This document shows positions 45,090 to 54,901 of a DNA stretch of 64,000 nucleotides, piece by piece. Each line of letters starts with the position of its first letter. Position 1 is the first letter of the stretch. The DNA lies in the NCBI RefSeq assembly GCF_030811215.1, contig NZ_JAUSQM010000001.1, positions 2,356,001 to 2,420,000 of the forward strand. Reading direction: 5' to 3'. This DNA comes from Nocardioides massiliensis. Lineage in GTDB: Bacteria; Actinomycetota; Actinomycetes; Propionibacteriales; Nocardioidaceae. Both the position numbers and the translations under genes were made by a program. Below the pieces are notes generated by a model that ran no database searches, was not told the DNA's origin, and worked only from the letters and a program-made list of their open reading frames with translations.

Positions 45090-46175
45090 ATGGCTGCCTC
45101 GACCGTCCTGCGCTTCACCGGCATCGTCCTGCCTGACGGCGAACGACGCACGTTCGACGTCGTCGGCGGTGTGATCGCCCCCGAGCCCGTGGCCGATGCC
45201 GAGGTGGTCTGCACCGACGGGTGGATCGTCCCGGGCCTGGTCGATGCCCACTGTCACATCGGTCTCGACTCCGGTGGCGCGGTCGACGAGGCCACCACCG
45301 AGGCGCAGGCCATCGCCGACCGCGACTCGGGCGCGCTGCTGCTGCGCGACTGCGGCTCCGCGGCCGACACGCGCTGGGTGCACGACCGTGAGGACCTGCC
45401 CCGGCTCGTGCGCGCAGGCCGGCACCTGGCGCGGCCGAAGCGCTACATCCGCAACTACGGCCACGAGTTCGAGCCGGAGGAGCTGCCGGCGTACGTCGCC
45501 CAGGAAGCCCAGCGCGGCGACGGCTGGGTGAAGCTGGTGGGGGACTGGATCGACCGCGACCGTGGAGACCTGGCTCCGCTGTGGCCGCGCGACGTGTTGG
45601 AGGCGGCGATGGAGGTCGCCCACGCGCACGGCGCCCGGGTGACCGCGCACGTCTTCGGCGAGGAGGCGCTGCCCGACCTGATCGAGGCCGGCATCGACTG
45701 CATCGAGCACGGCACCGGGCTGTCTCCCGACCTCGTGGGGCTCATGGCGGAGCGGGGTGTGGCGCTCGTGCCGACGGTCAAACAGCTGCTCAACTTCCCG
45801 GAGTACGCCGCCTCGGGTGAGGAGAAGTTCCCCGGCTACGCCGCCCACATGCGGGACCTCTTCGCGCGGCGCAAGGAGACCATCGGTGCGGCGTACGACG
45901 CCGGGGTCGCGATCTACGCCGGCACCGACGCCGGTGGGGTCCAACCGCACGGCCTGCTCGCCGAGGAGGTGCTCGAGCTGACGGCGTACGGGCTGAGCGC
46001 GCAGGACGCGCTCGCCGCGGCGTCCTGGAAGGGACGCGCCTGGCTCGGGTTCGACGCCGTCCTGACGCCGGGAGCGATGGCCGACTTCGTCGTGTACGAC
46101 GCCGACCCGTTGGCCGACCTGCGCGTCCTGCAGCACCCGCGGACCGTGGTGCTGCGCGGTCGCGTCGTCGCCTGA
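45090..46175 (+). CDS. Amidohydrolase family protein
   Basis: A 361-residue metal-dependent hydrolase of the amidohydrolase superfamily. The HxH metal motif is VDAHCHIG near residue 55, the carbamylation-type lysine region is GWVKLVGDW, later histidines lie in TAHVFGE and IEHGTG, and the final aspartate is in AGTDAGG. Substrate unknown; imidazolonepropionase- or prolidase-like members look similar. A relative lies next to ffh in mycobacteria (Rv2915c, from memory). Confidence 0.9.
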   Translation: MAASTVLRFTGIVLPDGERRTFDVVGGVIAPEPVADAEVVCTDGWIVPGLVDAHCHIGLDSGGAVDEATTEAQAIADRDSGALLLRDCGSAADTRWVHDREDLPRLVRAGRHLARPKRYIRNYGHEFEPEELPAYVAQEAQRGDGWVKLVGDWIDRDRGDLAPLWPRDVLEAAMEVAHAHGARVTAHVFGEEALPDLIEAGIDCIEHGTGLSPDLVGLMAERGVALVPTVKQLLNFPEYAASGEEKFPGYAAHMRDLFARRKETIGAAYDAGVAIYAGTDAGGVQPHGLLAEEVLELTAYGLSAQDALAAASWKGRAWLGFDAVLTPGAMADFVVYDADPLADLRVLQHPRTVVLRGRVVA

Positions 46176-46349
46176 GCGCACGCGCGAGCCGGCTGCGGGA
46201 GCGTCGTGTGACGCTTACGCGTCGTCAGGACGGTGAGAAGACACGCGTCTCACTTGCGTAACGATGCGGTCCCGACTCTGATGCGTGGGCCAACCGGCAA
46301 CGTTTGATGACTACTGTCCGCGCAGAGGGTGGACGTCGATCGGGTGACT

Positions 46350-46355
46350 TAGCCT
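46350..46355 (+). promoter_or_regulatory. Possible -10 of the peptide transporter operon
   Basis: TAGCCT, 43 bp before the GTG at 46399, which has its own GGAGGATCC ribosome site. The rest of the 223-bp gap holds a small hairpin AGCGTC-GTGT-GACGCT (46200-46215) after the amidohydrolase. Confidence 0.3.
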
Positions 46356-46398
46356 CGCGCGACGATCACCACGGCATCAGACGAGATCTGGAGGATCC

Positions 46399-48219
46399 GT
46401 GAAGATCAGGAAGTTCACAGTCGCCGCAGTAGCGGTGACGCTCGGGATGGTGGCGGCCGCGTGCTCGCCCCCGGCCGACGACGAGGGCTCCTCGGAGGGC
46501 CCCGCGGCGAACACCGCCGTCACCGTCGGTTGGAACCAGCCGTTCTACTCGTACAACGAGAACACCTCGAACGGCAACGCCACCGCGAACTCGATCATCA
46601 AGTACATGATGAACGGCGGCTTCAACTACTACAACGCCGACCAGGAGCTCGTCCAGGACGAGTCGTTCGGCACCTACGAGCTGGAGTCCGAGGACCCGCT
46701 GACCGTCACCTGGACGGTCAACGAGAACACCCAGTGGTCCGACGGCACGCCTCTCGACGCGGCCGACCTGCTGCTGACCTGGGCCTCCCAGGGCGGTCAC
46801 CTCAACACCGTGAGCGCGGGTGAGGTCGAGCGCAACCCCGACACCAACGTGCCCGAGCCCGGTGACGGCGTCTTCTTCGACTCCTCCTCGGCCGGCCTGA
46901 GCCTCGTGACCCAGACCCCCGAGATCTCCGAGGACGGCCGCTCCATCACGCTCGTCTTCGACGAGCCGTTCGCCGACTGGGAGCTCATGATGGGCGCCAA
47001 CGTCCCGGCGCACGTCACGGCTCAGCAGGCGCTCGGCATCGAGGACCCGATGGAGGCCAAGCAGGCCCTCATCGACGCGGTCAACAACAAGGACAACGCC
47101 GCGCTCTCGCAGATCGCAAACTTCTGGAACTCCGGCTACGACTACTCGTCGCTGCCCGACGACCCGTCGCTGTACCTGTCCTCGGGCGCGTACCTCATGA
47201 CCGAGTTCGTCGAGAACCAGTACATCACCCTCAAGGCCAACGAGGACTACGAAGGCGACCACGCCGCCAGCATCGAGACGGTCACCGTCCGCTGGAACGA
47301 GGACCCGCTCGCGCAGGCCCAGGCGCTCGAGAACGGCGAGCTCGACCTGTTCGCCCCGCAGGCCACCACCGACGTGCTTCAGCGCGTCGAGGCCATCGAC
47401 GGTGTCGAGGTCGAGACCGGCGTCGAGGGCACCTACGAGCACGTCGACCTGGTGTTCAACAACGGCGGTCCGTTCGACCCGGCGTCGTACGGCGGCGACG
47501 AGGCCACGGCTCGCGAGGTCCGCAAGGCGTTCCTGACCGCGTTCCCGCGCCAGGAGGTCGTCGACAAGCTGGTCACGCCGCTGCAGGAGGACGCTGAGGT
47601 CCGCAACTCGTTCCTCGTCACCCCCGGTGCCCCCGGCTACGACGAGATCGCCGGCTCCAACGGCATGGCCGACCAGCACACCGGTGACGTCGAGGCCGCG
47701 CAGCAGATCCTGGCCGACGCCGGCGTCGACACGCCGATCGACGTCCGGACGATGTTCGCCGAGGGCAACGTGCGTCGCGAGAACCTCTTCGCGATCGCCA
47801 AGCCGGTGCTGGCCGAGGCCGGCTTCAACCTCATCGACCGTCGCAACGTCGACTGGGGCTCCAAGCTCGGTGACGGCACGTACGACGCGGTGTTCTTCGC
47901 GTGGCAGTCGACCTCGACCGCCGTCTCGGAGAGCCAGCCGACCTACGGCACCGGTGGCCTGAACAACCTCATCGGCTACTCCAACGAGGAGGTTGACGCG
48001 CTGTTCGACCAGTTGGCGGTCACCACCGACGCCGACGAGCAGCTCAACATCCAGATGGAGATCGAGAAGCTGCTGGTCGAGGACCAGATCGGTACGACGC
48101 TGTTCCAGTTCCCGGCCGTGGCCGCCTGGCGTAGCGACCGGATCGAGAACGTCTCGCCCGCTCCGCTGAACCCGACGATCTTCCACGCCTTCTGGGACTG
48201 GAAGGTTCCGGAGAGCTGA
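46399..48219 (+). CDS. Peptide ABC transporter substrate-binding lipoprotein
   Basis: A 606-residue family 5 (DppA/OppA) solute-binding protein. The signal peptide ends in lipobox VAAAC (C22), then an acidic linker. The SBP_bac_5 pattern is seen in DEPFADWELM, GAYLMTEF and WQSTSTAVSE...YGTGGLNNLIGYSNEEVD. GTG start with GGAGGATCC upstream. It heads the transport operon. A stable hairpin follows it, which would favour higher expression than for the permeases. Ligand is unknown, probably oligopeptide. Confidence 0.95.
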   Translation: MKIRKFTVAAVAVTLGMVAAACSPPADDEGSSEGPAANTAVTVGWNQPFYSYNENTSNGNATANSIIKYMMNGGFNYYNADQELVQDESFGTYELESEDPLTVTWTVNENTQWSDGTPLDAADLLLTWASQGGHLNTVSAGEVERNPDTNVPEPGDGVFFDSSSAGLSLVTQTPEISEDGRSITLVFDEPFADWELMMGANVPAHVTAQQALGIEDPMEAKQALIDAVNNKDNAALSQIANFWNSGYDYSSLPDDPSLYLSSGAYLMTEFVENQYITLKANEDYEGDHAASIETVTVRWNEDPLAQAQALENGELDLFAPQATTDVLQRVEAIDGVEVETGVEGTYEHVDLVFNNGGPFDPASYGGDEATAREVRKAFLTAFPRQEVVDKLVTPLQEDAEVRNSFLVTPGAPGYDEIAGSNGMADQHTGDVEAAQQILADAGVDTPIDVRTMFAEGNVRRENLFAIAKPVLAEAGFNLIDRRNVDWGSKLGDGTYDAVFFAWQSTSTAVSESQPTYGTGGLNNLIGYSNEEVDALFDQLAVTTDADEQLNIQMEIEKLLVEDQIGTTLFQFPAVAAWRSDRIENVSPAPLNPTIFHAFWDWKVPES

Positions 48220-48235
48220 TCGTCAGCTGACCGAC

Positions 48236-48266
48236 GGTGGCCGGGGCGCCCAGCGCCCCGCCCACC
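48236..48266 (+). terminator. Hairpin after the substrate-binding gene
   Basis: GGTGG-CC-GGGGCGC pairs with GCGCCCC-GC-CCACC around a CCA loop. A second stem, GAGACTC/GAGTCTC, lies at 48332-48352. No T-tract, so partial termination or mRNA stabilisation is likelier than a full stop. Confidence 0.55.
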
Positions 48267-48416
48267 GGCGGCACCTGCATCCGAGAGGGGCGTCGTCGAC
48301 TCCGGCGGCGCTCCTCTCGCCAGGCTGGGGAGAGACTCTCGGCCCGAGTCTCGATCCGGCCCCACACCGACCGGTCGGCCTCCCGACCGCATCGTTCGAA
48401 GGTTGCGCGACTTCTC

Positions 48417-49958
48417 ATGATCATGTTCTTCGCCCGGCGCCTGCTCACCTCGAGCCTGGTGGTCCTGGTCTCGACGCTCATCATGTATGTCCTGGTGGAC
48501 CTGTCCATCGACCCGCTCGAGGACCTGCGCCTGAGCACGGCGCCCAACAAGGCGCAGCTGCTCGAGAGCCGGATCGCCCTGCTCAACCTCAATGACCCGG
48601 TCCTGGTGCGCTACCTCGACTGGCTCGGAGGCGTCGGGCAGTGCTTCACCGGCAGCTGCAACCTCGGCACCAACTGGGTGACCGGTCAGCCCGTGACCTC
48701 GCTGCTGTCGGGTGCGATCACGACCACCCTGCAGCTGATCACCGCGGCGACGGTGCTCGCGATCATCCTCGGCGTGCTGGTCGGCGTGGTGAGCGCGCTG
48801 CGGCAATACACGGGCTTCGACTACTCGATCACCTTCGTCTCCTTCCTGCTCTACTCGTTGCCCGTCTTCTGGGTCGCGGTGCTGCTGAAGCAGTTCGGTG
48901 CCATCGAGTTCAACAACTTCCTCGCCGACCCGAGCATCCCGCTGTGGTTCTACGTCGGCACGGTGCTGCTCGTCGGCGGGTTCACCACCGCGGCGATGGG
49001 CGGCTCCCGCCTGATGCGGTTGCGCAACTTCGCCATCTCCGGCGGACTGACCCTGCTCGCCGTGCTCTACATCGACTGGGTCAACTGGCTGACCGACCCC
49101 CAGCTGACGATCGTCGGCGTCGCGATCGGTGCGATCGCCTTCGCGATCGCGATCACGACGCTCTCGACGGGCATCCGCGACCGCCGCTCGTTCTACGCCG
49201 CGCTGACCGTGGCCGGCCTCGGCATCGCGCTCTACTACCCGATCCAGTTCCTCTGGTACTACCTCGACGAGAGCTGGCCGATCATCCTCGGCCTGGGCGT
49301 GCTCGCGGTCTTGGTCGGCATGGGCATCGGTCTGCTGTGGGGCGGGCCGGACCGCTGGCGTGCCGCGCGCACCGCCGCGATCACCGCGATCCCCGTGTCG
49401 GGGCTGCTGTTCCTCGAGCAGCTCCTGGTCAACTGGGAGCGCTACACCAACAGTGGGCTCATCCGCGGGCGACCCATCGCGACCTTCGGTCGTCGTACGC
49501 CGAACTTCGAGGGCAGCTTCTGGATGGAGACCCTCGACCTGCTGACCCACCTGGTGCTGCCGACGCTGACGCTGATCCTCATCTCGTTCGCGGCCTACAC
49601 GCGCTACACGCGGGCCAGCACGCTCGAGGTGCTCAACCAGGACTACATCCGTACGGCGCGCGCCAAGGGCCTCACCGAGCGGACCGTGGTGATGCGCCAC
49701 GCCTTCCGCAACGCGTTGATCCCGCTCGCCTCGATCGTGCCGGTCGACATCATCACGCTCGTCGGCGGCGCGGTGATCACCGAGACGATCTTCAGCTGGT
49801 TCGGCATGGGCAAGCTCTTCGTCGACTCGCTGGCCCACAACATCATCGATCCGGTGATGGCGTACCTGTTGATCGTGGCGATCCTCGCCGTGATCGCGAA
49901 CTTCATCGCCGACCTCGTCTATGCCGTGCTCGACCCGCGGATCCGGGTGAACGCATGA
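48417..49958 (+). CDS. Peptide ABC transporter permease (DppB-like), oversized
   Basis: A 513-residue inner-membrane permease. The N-terminal helix and TMD entry (TTLQLITAATVLAIILGVLVG) and the C-terminal coupling region (YTRASTLEVLNQDYIRTARAKGL, FRNALIPLASIVP, GGAVITETIFSWFGMG) are normal DppB. Between them, about residues 175-345, lies an extra hydrophobic block with several more helices, making it roughly 180 residues longer than the usual 310-340. A 197-bp hairpin-bearing gap separates it from the binding protein. Confidence 0.92.
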   Translation: MIMFFARRLLTSSLVVLVSTLIMYVLVDLSIDPLEDLRLSTAPNKAQLLESRIALLNLNDPVLVRYLDWLGGVGQCFTGSCNLGTNWVTGQPVTSLLSGAITTTLQLITAATVLAIILGVLVGVVSALRQYTGFDYSITFVSFLLYSLPVFWVAVLLKQFGAIEFNNFLADPSIPLWFYVGTVLLVGGFTTAAMGGSRLMRLRNFAISGGLTLLAVLYIDWVNWLTDPQLTIVGVAIGAIAFAIAITTLSTGIRDRRSFYAALTVAGLGIALYYPIQFLWYYLDESWPIILGLGVLAVLVGMGIGLLWGGPDRWRAARTAAITAIPVSGLLFLEQLLVNWERYTNSGLIRGRPIATFGRRTPNFEGSFWMETLDLLTHLVLPTLTLILISFAAYTRYTRASTLEVLNQDYIRTARAKGLTERTVVMRHAFRNALIPLASIVPVDIITLVGGAVITETIFSWFGMGKLFVDSLAHNIIDPVMAYLLIVAILAVIANFIADLVYAVLDPRIRVNA

Positions 49959-50004
49959 GCCGGCCGGCCCGCACACACGCACGCCTCGCAGAAGGGATCC
50001 GGGC

Positions 50005-51057
50005 ATGACCACGCCCACGCCTCCCAGCAGCGTCCCCCCCGAGGAGTCGGTCGAGAACGCGATCGAGCTCAAGGACGTCGAGGGGCTCTCGCAGGGCCGC
50101 ATCGTCCTGCGCAAGTTCGTCCGCCACCGCGGCGCGATCGCCGGCACCACCGCGCTGCTGCTCATCCTGCTGCTCTCGGTGACCTCGATCGGCTACGGCC
50201 CGCTCCCCGGGTGGTGGAAGTGGGACCCCAACGCCACCAACGCCGTCATCAATCCCGGTGGCCGGCCCACGATGGGTCTACCGACGTGGCTCGGTGGCGA
50301 GGGCCTGGCGTTCGGCGACGCGCCGTTCGGCCAGGACGAGATCGGGCGTGACATCTTCGCCCGCACCATGCTCGGGGTGCAGACCTCGCTGCAGGTGATG
50401 GTCATCATCGGCCTCGTTGCCGGTGTGATCGGTGTCGCCGTGGGTGCGGCAGCCGGCTACTTCCGCGGTTGGATCGACCAGGCTCTGATGCGCCTGACCG
50501 ACCTGGTCATCACCTTCCCGGTGATCGTCATCGGTGCGGTGCTGGGCAAGATGGCCGGCGCCGGTGGCGTCTTCCTGCTGGCGCTGGTGCTTGGCCTGAT
50601 CACCTGGACCGGTCTGGCACGACTCGTCCGTGGTGACTTCCTGTCGCTGCGCGAGCGCGAGTTCGTCGACGCGGCCAAGGTCGCCGGAGCGAGCAACTTC
50701 CGGATCATCCGCAAGCACATGATCCCCAACGCCATGGGCGTGATCATCGTCAACATCACGTTGCTGATGGCCGCCGCGGTGCTGCTCGAGGCAGCCTTGA
50801 GCTTCCTCGGGTTCGGCGTACGCGCGCCCGATGTGTCGCTGGGCCGGATGATCTCGGAGTACCAGTCCGCGTTCAGCACGCGGCCGTGGCTGTTCTGGTG
50901 GCCGGGCGTCTTCATCATCGCCATCGCGCTGTCGATCAACTTCATCGGTGACGGCATCCGCGACGCCTTCGACCCGCGCCAGAAGAAGATCCCTTCGGCA
51001 CGGGAGATGGACCGCGCCCTGCGGGCCAGCGAGCGCGGCGACAAGGACGCGTCGTGA
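50005..51057 (+). CDS. Peptide ABC transporter permease (DppC-like)
   Basis: A 350-residue second permease. The N-terminal cytoplasmic stretch (1-40), first helix ALLLILLLSVTS, and a periplasmic loop with GQDEIGRDIFAR (the DppC/OppC_N motif) precede five more helices with the EAA loop REREFVDAAKVAGASNFRIIRKH. Length is slightly above typical. It lies 46 bp after the first permease and is part of one operon. Confidence 0.95.
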   Translation: MTTPTPPSSVPPEESVENAIELKDVEGLSQGRIVLRKFVRHRGAIAGTTALLLILLLSVTSIGYGPLPGWWKWDPNATNAVINPGGRPTMGLPTWLGGEGLAFGDAPFGQDEIGRDIFARTMLGVQTSLQVMVIIGLVAGVIGVAVGAAAGYFRGWIDQALMRLTDLVITFPVIVIGAVLGKMAGAGGVFLLALVLGLITWTGLARLVRGDFLSLREREFVDAAKVAGASNFRIIRKHMIPNAMGVIIVNITLLMAAAVLLEAALSFLGFGVRAPDVSLGRMISEYQSAFSTRPWLFWWPGVFIIAIALSINFIGDGIRDAFDPRQKKIPSAREMDRALRASERGDKDAS

Positions 51058-51095
51058 CCGCGGGCCCAGCGCACCCGCGGTCAGCGCGCCAGCAG

Positions 51096-51629
51096 TCAGC
51101 GCAGGAGCAGCAGGGCCAGCGGCGTCGCGACGGCGAGCGCACCGATGGTCGCCAGCGCGACCGGGTCGGGCTGGGCGACGACCTGGGCGTCCGGTCGGGC
51201 GGGGATCTCGCCGCGACCGCGCAGCTGGTCCCAGCGCTGGCGCACCAGCAGGGCCGCCTCGGTCTCCTGACCGCGGGCCCGCTGCACACCGACCGGTGCC
51301 GGCACCGCCCAGGCACTCCAGCGCTTGCCGTCGGTCGTCTCCAGGCGCAGGCCGTACCTGCTGTCGATCTCCACCAGTGCCGGCCACGGCACGACGACGC
51401 GCTGCAGGACGTTCTGCAGCGTCACCCCGTCCTCGTCGACCTGCACGAGCGGACGTCCGTAGGCCAGCCACCCGCCCACCGCGAGCAGCAGGAGCGCGGG
51501 TGTCCAGCGGAGCACGCCGCGGGCGTCGCCCGCGATCAGCAGCGAGACGGCGAACGCCACGGCGAGCGCGATGGCGGCGAACGCCAGGAAGCGGGACCAA
51601 CCCGAGCGGTAGGTCTGCACGTACGCCAT
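51096..51629 (-). CDS. PH-domain-containing membrane protein, opposite strand within the transporter operon
   Basis: A 177-residue protein. Two N-terminal hydrophobic helices (about 12-50) are followed by a bacterial PH-like domain (VDEDGVTLQNVLQRVVVPWPALVEID...) and a C-terminal helix. It resembles the CFP-6-type PH_6 proteins of mycobacteria. The ATG at 51629 is chosen over an in-frame start at 51707, which overlaps the ATPase gene. It is transcribed against the transporter genes on both sides, with only 32 bp to the ATPase start. Confidence 0.8.
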   Translation of the reverse strand: MAYVQTYRSGWSRFLAFAAIALAVAFAVSLLIAGDARGVLRWTPALLLLAVGGWLAYGRPLVQVDEDGVTLQNVLQRVVVPWPALVEIDSRYGLRLETTDGKRWSAWAVPAPVGVQRARGQETEAALLVRQRWDQLRGRGEIPARPDAQVVAQPDPVALATIGALAVATPLALLLLR

Positions 51630-51661
51630 GGCCACACTCTGACAGACCTGGAAGGTGTCTT

Positions 51662-53386
51662 GTGACCACGCCCGACCCGAGTCCGCGGACCAGCTCCGAC
51701 CCGACACGTGAGCCCGTGCTGGAGGTCAAGGACCTCTCGGTGTCGTTCTACGTCGACGGTGAGTGGCACGCCGCCGCGCGCGACGTGAGCTATGAGGTTC
51801 ACCCCGGCGAGGTGCTCGCCATCGTGGGTGAGTCCGGCTCCGGCAAGACCCAGTCGTCGATGTCGCTGCTGGGTCTCCTGCCACCCAACGGGCGCGCCAC
51901 CGGCAGCGCGAAGCTCAAGGGCAAGGAGATCCTCGGCCTGCGCGGTGCTGCCGCGCGGCGGATCCGCGGCCAGGAGATCTCGGTGATCTTCCAGGAGCCG
52001 ATGACGGCGCTGAACCCCGTCTACACCATCGGCTTCCAGATCATGGAGATGCTCCGCTCCCACCTGCCCATGTCGCCCAACGAGGCGCGTGAGCGGGCTC
52101 TCGAGCTGCTCCGGCTCGTGGAGATGCCCGAGCCCGAGCGACGCTTCGACAACTTCCCCCACCAGCTCTCCGGTGGTCAGCGACAGCGCGCGATGATCGC
52201 CCAGTCGCTGGCCTGCGACCCGACCCTGCTGATCGCGGATGAGCCGACCACGGCGCTCGACGTCACCGTCCAGGCCGAGATCCTCAAGCTGATCCGCGAC
52301 CTCAAGGACCGCTTCGACTCCGGCATCGTCCTGATCACCCACGACATGGGTGTCGTCGCCGACATGGCCGACCGGGTGCTGGTGATGAAGGACGGGCGGA
52401 TCGTCGAGCAGGGCCCGACCCGCCAGATCTTCAACGACCCGCAGCACCCCTACACCCAGCAGCTGCTGGCGGCGGTCCCGCACTTCGGCACCCACAGCCG
52501 GCAGCCGGTCGAGCCCGACCCCGATCCGTTGGCTGGTGCTGCTGCGCCTGCGGAGCCGGTGCTGGAGCTCACCAACCTGGTCCTCGAGTATCCCAAGCGC
52601 GGCTCCCAGCCGGCCTTCCGGGCGATCGACGACGTGACGTTCTCGATCGCGCGCAACGAGATCGTCGGGCTGGTGGGGGAGTCGGGCTCGGGCAAGACGA
52701 CCATCGGTCGTGCCGCCGTGGGCCTGCTGCCCATCCACGCCGGCTCGCTGAAGGTCGCCGGTGTCGAGATGGCGGGGGCGAAAGCCAAGGATCTCAAGCC
52801 GTTGCGCCGCAGGGTCGGCATCGTCTTCCAGGACCCGGGCTCCTCGCTCAACCCGCGCTTCCCGATCGGCGAGTCGATCGGCGAGCCGCTGCAGCTGCAC
52901 GCCAACCTCCGGGGAGCCGAGCTGTCGCGGAAGGTGGAGGAGCTGCTCGACCAGGTGCAGCTGTCGCGGGCGATGCGCAACCGCTACCCGCACGAGCTGT
53001 CGGGCGGTCAGCGCCAGCGCGTCGGCATCGCGCGTGCCCTCGCGCTCGAGCCGGAGCTGCTCGTCGCCGACGAGCCGACCTCGGCGCTCGACGTCTCGGT
53101 GCAGGCGCGCGTGCTCGACCTCTTCCAGGAGCTGCAGCGCGAGCATGGGTTCGGCTGCCTGTTCATCAGCCACGACCTCGCGGTCGTGGAGATGCTGGCC
53201 TCCCGGATCGCGGTGCTGCACCACGGCAAGCTCGTCGAGGTCGGGCCTGCAGCGCAGGTTGCGCACCAGCCGCAGGCGGCGTACACCCAGCGCCTCGTCG
53301 CCGCCGTGCCCGTGCCGGACCCCGACGAGCAGCAAGCACGCCGCGCGGAGCGGGACGCGTTGATCGCTGCCGGCGGAGCCTCCTGA
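51662..53386 (+). CDS. Two-domain peptide ABC transporter ATPase (DppD-DppF fusion)
   Basis: A 574-residue protein with two complete nucleotide-binding domains. Domain 1: Walker [10 protein letters not shown], signature LSGGQRQR, Walker [13 protein letters not shown]. Domain 2: [29 protein letters not shown]. Each domain carries an oligopeptide-type C-terminal extension ([24 protein letters not shown]), which fixes the family as peptide/nickel. The GTG at 51662 has GGAAGG upstream. The frame open since 50948 is shadow. The intervening PH gene means transcription must cross 604 bp from the permease. Confidence 0.95.
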   Translation: MTTPDPSPRTSSDPTREPVLEVKDLSVSFYVDGEWHAAARDVSYEVHPGEVLAIVGESGSGKTQSSMSLLGLLPPNGRATGSAKLKGKEILGLRGAAARRIRGQEISVIFQEPMTALNPVYTIGFQIMEMLRSHLPMSPNEARERALELLRLVEMPEPERRFDNFPHQLSGGQRQRAMIAQSLACDPTLLIADEPTTALDVTVQAEILKLIRDLKDRFDSGIVLITHDMGVVADMADRVLVMKDGRIVEQGPTRQIFNDPQHPYTQQLLAAVPHFGTHSRQPVEPDPDPLAGAAAPAEPVLELTNLVLEYPKRGSQPAFRAIDDVTFSIARNEIVGLVGESGSGKTTIGRAAVGLLPIHAGSLKVAGVEMAGAKAKDLKPLRRRVGIVFQDPGSSLNPRFPIGESIGEPLQLHANLRGAELSRKVEELLDQVQLSRAMRNRYPHELSGGQRQRVGIARALALEPELLVADEPTSALDVSVQARVLDLFQELQREHGFGCLFISHDLAVVEMLASRIAVLHHGKLVEVGPAAQVAHQPQAAYTQRLVAAVPVPDPDEQQARRAERDALIAAGGAS

Positions 53387-53547
53387 TTTCTCGCCCCGCC
53401 GTACCTCTGGCACAATGACCCGCTGAGTCTCGGCGCGCGTGGACCCTCTCACCCATCGCGTGTCGTGCCCGTAGAGCCGGCGTCGCCCTTGCCCCACAGG
53501 GAGCGGCCCGCTCATCTTCCATCCAGCATCGAGGAGACACCACACCC

Positions 53548-54006
53548 GTGGCCGTCAAGATCCGTCTCAAGCGCATGGGCAAGGTCCGCGCGCCGTACTA
53601 CCGCGTCGTTGTCGTCGACTCCCGCAAGAAGCGGGACGGCAAGGTCATCGAGGAGATCGGCAAGTACCACCCCAAGGAGGAGCCGTCGGTCATCGACGTC
53701 GTCTCCGACCGGGCGCAGTACTGGCTCGGGGTCGGCGCGCAGCCGTCCGAGGCTGTCGAGGCCCTGCTCAAGATCACCGGCGACTGGCAGAAGTTCAAGG
53801 GCCTGCCGGGCACCGAGGGCACGTTGAAGGTGGCCGAGCCCAAGCGGGACAAGGCCGAGATCTTCAACGAGGCGCTCAAGGCGTCCGACGCTCCCGCCCG
53901 CGAGGCCGTCACCAAGAAGGCCAAGAAGGACGAGGAGCCCGCAGCAGAGGCTCCGGCCGAGGAGACCGCCGAGGCTCCGGCCGAGGCTGAGAGCACCGAG
54001 GCCTGA
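53548..54006 (+). CDS. rpsP: 30S ribosomal protein S16
   Basis: A 152-residue S16. The first 80 residues ([25 protein letters not shown]) are canonical. The C-terminal 70 are a Lys/Ala/Glu-rich extension ending in alternating EAPAE repeats, common in high-GC Gram-positives. GTG start with GAGGAG upstream. The 161-bp leader contains TGGCACAATGAC, an extended -10-like sequence. It heads the rpsP-khpA-rimM-trmD unit. Confidence 0.97.
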   Translation: MAVKIRLKRMGKVRAPYYRVVVVDSRKKRDGKVIEEIGKYHPKEEPSVIDVVSDRAQYWLGVGAQPSEAVEALLKITGDWQKFKGLPGTEGTLKVAEPKRDKAEIFNEALKASDAPAREAVTKKAKKDEEPAAEAPAEETAEAPAEAESTEA

Positions 54007-54008
54007 GC

Positions 54009-54251
54009 GTGCTCGCCGAGGCGCTCGAGCACCTGGTGCGTGGTGTCGTCGACAACCCCGACGACGTCAGTGTCCGGGACAAGCAGCTGCGGCGCGGTTC
54101 TGTGCTCGAGGTCCGGGTCCACCCTGACGACCTCGGCAAGGTCATCGGCCGCAACGGTCGTACGGCGACAGCGTTCCGCACCGTGATCGGTGCGCTCGCA
54201 GGTCGCGGCGGGGCCCGGGTCGACTTCGTCGACGTGGACCGTCGCCGCTGA
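54009..54251 (+). CDS. khpA: KH-domain RNA-binding protein
   Basis: An 80-residue single KH domain with the GxxG loop in [13 protein letters not shown]. Bacterial KhpA proteins bind structured RNAs and, with KhpB, affect cell growth and ribosome maturation. The GTG is 2 bp after the rpsP stop. The same rpsP-KH-rimM order is found in mycobacteria. Confidence 0.95.
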   Translation: MLAEALEHLVRGVVDNPDDVSVRDKQLRRGSVLEVRVHPDDLGKVIGRNGRTATAFRTVIGALAGRGGARVDFVDVDRRR

Positions 54252-54275
54252 GCGGCACGCACCTACTGGCACCAT

Positions 54276-54313
54276 CGACAGAGCGGGGAGACCGAGGTCT
54301 CCCCGCTCTGTCG
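54276..54313 (+). terminator. 18-bp hairpin between khpA and rimM
   Basis: CGACAGAGCGGGGAGACC and its exact complement flank a GA dinucleotide, leaving a loop of 4-6 nt after unpairing. It follows khpA by 24 bp, and the rimM start is 21 bp downstream. No T-tract. Probably partial termination that raises rpsP/khpA over rimM/trmD. Confidence 0.7.
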
Positions 54314-54334
54314 CGTCTCGAGAGGAAACGCCTG

Positions 54335-54901
54335 ATGAGTCGAGCAGCCGAGCGCCCCGAGGTGGTCGTCGGACGGGTGGGACGCGCCCACGGGGTCCGC
54401 GGCGAGGTCGCCGTCGACGTCCGCACCGACGCGCCGGAGGAGCGGTTCGCGACCGGCGCACGGCTGGACGTGACACCGCCCCGCGGGGTCCAGCGCCCGG
54501 CAGACTGCCCCGCCGCGCTCGAGGTCGAGCGGACCCGTTGGCACCAGAGCCGTCTCCTGGTGACCTTCGCCGGACTCGGCGACCGCACCCGCGCCGAGCT
54601 CCTGCGCGGCATGCTGCTGACCGTCACCCTCGACCCGACGGACACCCCGGAGGATCCCGAGGAGTTCTACGACCACCAGCTCGAGGGCCTCGAGGTCCGT
54701 ACGCCCGACGGCGAGGTGGCCGGCACCGTCGCCGAGGTCATCCACGGTGCCGCCCAGGACCTGCTGGCCGTGCGCACCGACGCCGGCGAGGTGCTGGTGC
54801 CGTTCGTGCAGGCGCTCGTGCCGACGGTCGACGTGGCCGGTGGCTTCCTTGTGGTGGCCGACCGGCCCGGTCTGCTCGACCCGGAGGCGGGGGAGTCGTG
54901 A
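54335..54901 (+). CDS. rimM: Ribosome maturation factor RimM
   Basis: A 188-residue 30S assembly factor binding S19. The N-terminal barrel starts [18 protein letters not shown], and the PRC-barrel region has [11 protein letters not shown] and [22 protein letters not shown] precedes the ATG. The stop overlaps the trmD start (GTGA). Confidence 0.96.
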   Translation: MSRAAERPEVVVGRVGRAHGVRGEVAVDVRTDAPEERFATGARLDVTPPRGVQRPADCPAALEVERTRWHQSRLLVTFAGLGDRTRAELLRGMLLTVTLDPTDTPEDPEEFYDHQLEGLEVRTPDGEVAGTVAEVIHGAAQDLLAVRTDAGEVLVPFVQALVPTVDVAGGFLVVADRPGLLDPEAGES

